Shown here piece by piece: positions 9,076-11,385 of a stretch of 11,385 bases of DNA (within the stretch, counting starts at the first letter, position 1; each line of letters begins with the position of its first letter). The stretch is from NCBI GenBank assembly GCA_015143735.1, contig VKHC01000521.1:1-11385 (forward strand), given 5' to 3'. The notes below the pieces were generated by a model, which was not told where the DNA came from, searched no databases, and saw only the letters and a program-made list of their open reading frames with translations. A program made the position numbers and the translations under genes. Origin of the DNA: Synura sp. LO234KE. Taxonomy: Eukaryota; Sar; Synurophyceae; Synurales; Mallomonadaceae.

Positions 9076-9161
9076 TAATTTTATTCAGAATTTCCGAAGA
9101 GTTGTAACACGTTCTGAGTTTCATCGCCGCGTGCGAAAAACTTTTAATACTACACTTTGTC
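9076..9161. promoter_or_regulatory. Bidirectional promoter region between protease and Kelch genes
   Basis: The two divergent start codons are separated by only 86 bp, so this segment must hold both 5' UTRs and, unless promoter elements extend into coding DNA, both core promoters. It is AT-rich with a CG-rich centre (CGCCGCGTGCG near 9126). A TTTTAATA sequence lies about 20 bases before the Kelch ATG. I see no certain TATA box or initiator. Confidence 0.55.
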
Positions 9162-11385
9162 ATGGGGAAAAAAGATAAGAAAGTAGATAAAGCTAAAGTG
9201 GAAGCAAAGAAAGCCAGGCAGAACGCAAAGCAGCAGAAATTGGCCACTAAACGTGATAAGAAGGAACTTAAGTCCACCGGAGAGAATGATATAGAAGCCA
9301 TTATTTCTGAATTTCGTGCCAAAGAGTTACAGAAAACATCTGTATCAATAATAACATGCGCGCAGCCGAGTCCTCGAAGTAATTTCTCCATAACAGCCTT
9401 ACCAAATAATGAAATTCTTATGTTTGGTGGAGAATGTTGTGACGGAGAATCTACCGCGGTGTTCAACGACGTCTTTCGATGGAATTTGGAGAAGAACGAA
9501 TGGAAAAAGATAGAATCGATGAACACGCCGCCACCGAGATGTTCTCATCAGGCTATTTATTATAAGGTCCCCTTGCCATCGTCGTCAAATTTTACGTTTG
9601 TTAATTAACATGTTTATGGTTAAAACAAAAGGAAAAAGTTTACATATTTGGAGGTAATATTTCAGCTTTTAAGAAGTGCTTAAAATAAGCGAGCTTGAAA
9701 TAGTAACCCGTGAGAAATTTGTGTAGGCGAATATGCCACGCTTGACCAGTTCTACCATTATCGCGATCTTTGGTCATTGGATTTGAAAACGTATTGTTGG
9801 TCAGAAATCAAAACCACAGGGGAAAACCCCACCGCAAGGTATACTAGAAATATGGGGTGGCATGATGTATCCTTTCTAAATTATCAATCCAGAAGTGACT
9901 GCAGTACAAATCGATTTTATGGTATACAGTATTTATTGTACATCACGCGCCAACTATAGGAATACTCGCACCATTTGCTTTTTACTAGTAATAATTATAT
10001 ATACGCAAGCAAATGAAAAGTGATTAAGTTCATCGTTATTCCTGTGATATCCCAATCCCAGTCATATTAACATAGGCGCTCGCTCAACCATTACTAATAT
10101 CTTCATATCTACGTACGCTATTGTACTCAGGTCCGGCCACCGGATGGTTGTATGGAGGAACTATGCAGTACTATTCGGAGGATTCTACGAAGCGCTCCGT
10201 GAGGTAGGAATATCAAATCACATGACACAATAGGAGTCATGCTTGCTGGGGTCGTACACATTCATGGCTATCACGTTGTAGTACATGTATGATGACTTGA
10301 TCTTTCAGCAGCGATCTCACATCATCGCGTCGCATAAGCTCTGTGTCTGGATTCACTCCTCCGCAATTGAACAATCAGCCACTAGTGGAAACCGCCACCG
10401 TTACATATTGACCTCTTCTATATACTCCTGTTACCACTTCTTATCGTCCTTGTAGGTTAGGTGGTACAACGACTTGTACCTATACTCCTTTCAAGAGCAG
10501 CGCTGGACACAAGTACAATTCAAGGCGCACTCTCAGGTACGCTACCATACGACAGGACCGCATATGTGGGGTGCGGATAGCGCTACGTCCGCGTGTTGTA
10601 GCACGCTCAGAATATGAAATGAGTTTCATTCGAAATGTTAAATAGGTCTGCATCATAACCGTCACTGTCTCTCGCGTCTTGATGGCGCAGTTTTGAATGG
10701 CCACTCGATCGACCCAGATGTTCGGATTGCCCTTCAACTCAGTATTCATATCCTTTCTCTCTCTCTATCTCTCTATTTTTGTTCTTTTAGAAATTTTTAG
10801 GATTAAAATTAGGTGCCATATTGAAATTACCTAATTCTATATGTGAATCAAAGGGGGCCGATTGTATAATTACACATGTATGTTGTAACATCTCGATTCA
10901 AGTAGTGACAGTGACAACTTGTACCCTTGTTGCCTTTATCACTGCCGTGTAATGTGGACTAGGTTCCGAGGCCCAGAAGTGGTTTCCAGATGTTCGTGTA
11001 CGGGAATGGTAAGCGATATGGACTCTTGGTCGTTTTGTTTTACCGCTCAATCCATTTGCGCGGTTTTTTCTGTTTAAAACATTTTGAAATTGAACGAGTC
11101 TGTTGCACTCATGACATATAGTGCCATGTCCTGTACCTGTCTCAAGAAAGGCGCTAAGAATTCGCTTAAATATGCTAAAAGTTGTTTTAATATAATAAAA
11201 TGTGCGCGCAGTCCATCTGGATGGTACGATTTAATATCCAGCATCCACATCCATATCTGTAACATCACCAGCGTCTGTAACGGCGGCATTATTCTGTTTG
11301 TATGTCTGCGCGTGTCCCATTCCAACACGTGTCCCACCCTTACTTCCCGTTGTACCTTGATTTGTGTGTCAGAGGACGTGGTGTA
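9162..11385 (+). CDS. KLHDC4: Kelch-repeat protein, KLHDC4-like, 3' end outside window
   Basis: Seven exons assemble in one frame: 9162-9566, 9632-9653, 9727-9838, 10131-10203, 10456-10536, 10963-11008 and 11373 to the edge. All introns are GT-AG (65, 73, 292, 252, 426 and 364 nt; phases 0, 1, 2, 0, 0, 1). They encode 250 residues so far. The Lys-rich N-terminus (MGKKDKKVDKAK) is typical of KLHDC4. Kelch blades follow, each with Arg-Ser/Cys, a FGG or related turn, and a Trp near its end: SPRSNFSITALPNNEILMFG at 70-89 and FNDVFRWNLEKNEWKKIE; PPPRCSHQAIYYK plus EKVYIFGG and FYHYRDLWSLDLKTYCW; TARSGHRMVVWRNYAVLFGG and RWYNDLYLYSFQEQRW; RPRSGFQMFVYGNEDVV. The family forms beta-propellers used for protein binding; KLHDC4's precise role is poorly defined and none is assigned here. 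Start 9162 is the first Met and gives the expected N-terminus. No disruption is seen. Confidence 0.93.
9632..9653 (+). other. 22-nt microexon of the Kelch gene
   Basis: Bases 9632-9653, between ACAAAAG and GTAATATTT, encode EKVYIFG plus the first base of the next Gly codon. Splicing on both sides recreates the Kelch turn YIFGGEYAT that the family requires at this point. Reading through either intron instead hits a stop (for example TAA at 9605-9607). Confidence 0.85.
10752..10779 (+). repeat. CT-rich tract in Kelch intron 5
   Basis: A run of TC dinucleotides interrupted by TAT lies in the middle of the 426-nt fifth intron. It resembles a polypyrimidine tract, but I found no exon supported by Kelch similarity just downstream; the next clear exon begins at 10963. 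Confidence 0.7.

Noticed and set aside
8984-9526. Minus-strand 180-codon ORF
   Set aside because: Antisense of the Kelch gene's first exon, and overlaps the shared promoter and the protease start; the Phe/Ser-rich sequence is the complement of Lys-rich coding DNA.
9605-9960. Frameshifted or decayed Kelch gene
   Set aside because: Apparent stops after 9600 and odd residues after 9838 disappear when GT-AG introns are removed; the joined exons match the Kelch consensus, including ARSGHRMVVW across the exon 3/4 junction.
10480-10749. Minus-strand 89-codon ORF
   Set aside because: Overlaps Kelch exon 5 and its intron; no motif, and the plus-strand exon matches the Kelch pattern.
11074-11337. Minus-strand 87-codon ORF
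   Set aside because: Lies wholly within Kelch intron 6 with no recognisable domain.

Overview
The window reads as nuclear DNA of a photosynthetic stramenopile (ochrophyte), most likely a diatom. Three things point that way: a secreted Ser/Pro/Thr-repeat protein of the SPTS type common in diatoms, a bacterial/plastid-type intramembrane metalloprotease with a signal-like N-terminus, and short GT-AG introns in the standard genetic code. No similarity search was possible, so the taxon is an inference. Most of the real coding sequence is either spliced or runs off a window edge, so simple six-frame ORFs miss much of it and highlight several antisense shadows.

Layout, left to right. (1) Bases 1-1132, minus strand: the 5' part (377 codons, no stop) of a secreted or surface Ser/Pro/Thr-rich protein. 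Its distal part is a 36-bp (12-residue) tandem array that continues past the left edge. (2) Bases 1442-2841, plus strand: a decayed leucine-rich-repeat (ribonuclease-inhibitor type) gene, with many recognisable repeats interrupted by stops and frameshifts. (3) Bases 2842-6486: about 3.6 kb with no gene I can identify. It holds a 28-bp direct repeat, small hairpins, a 39-codon minus-strand ORF, a 57-codon hydrophobic plus-strand ORF, and a GC-rich block.

(4) Bases 6487-9075, minus strand: a complete four-exon gene for a 467-residue site-2-protease-family (RseP/ARASP-like) zinc metalloprotease with HEAGH, PDZ and LDGG motifs. (5) Bases 9076-9161: an 86-bp gap between two divergent start codons, presumably a shared promoter. 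(6) Bases 9162 to the right edge, plus strand: a KLHDC4-like Kelch-repeat gene. I could assemble seven exons in a consistent frame, one of them only 22 nt long; the gene continues past base 11385.

The two intact neighbours share a promoter region but no obvious pathway: one is a membrane protease, probably plastid-targeted, the other a soluble Kelch protein with a lysine-rich N-terminus. I see no CRISPR array, tRNA, rRNA, or intact mobile element.
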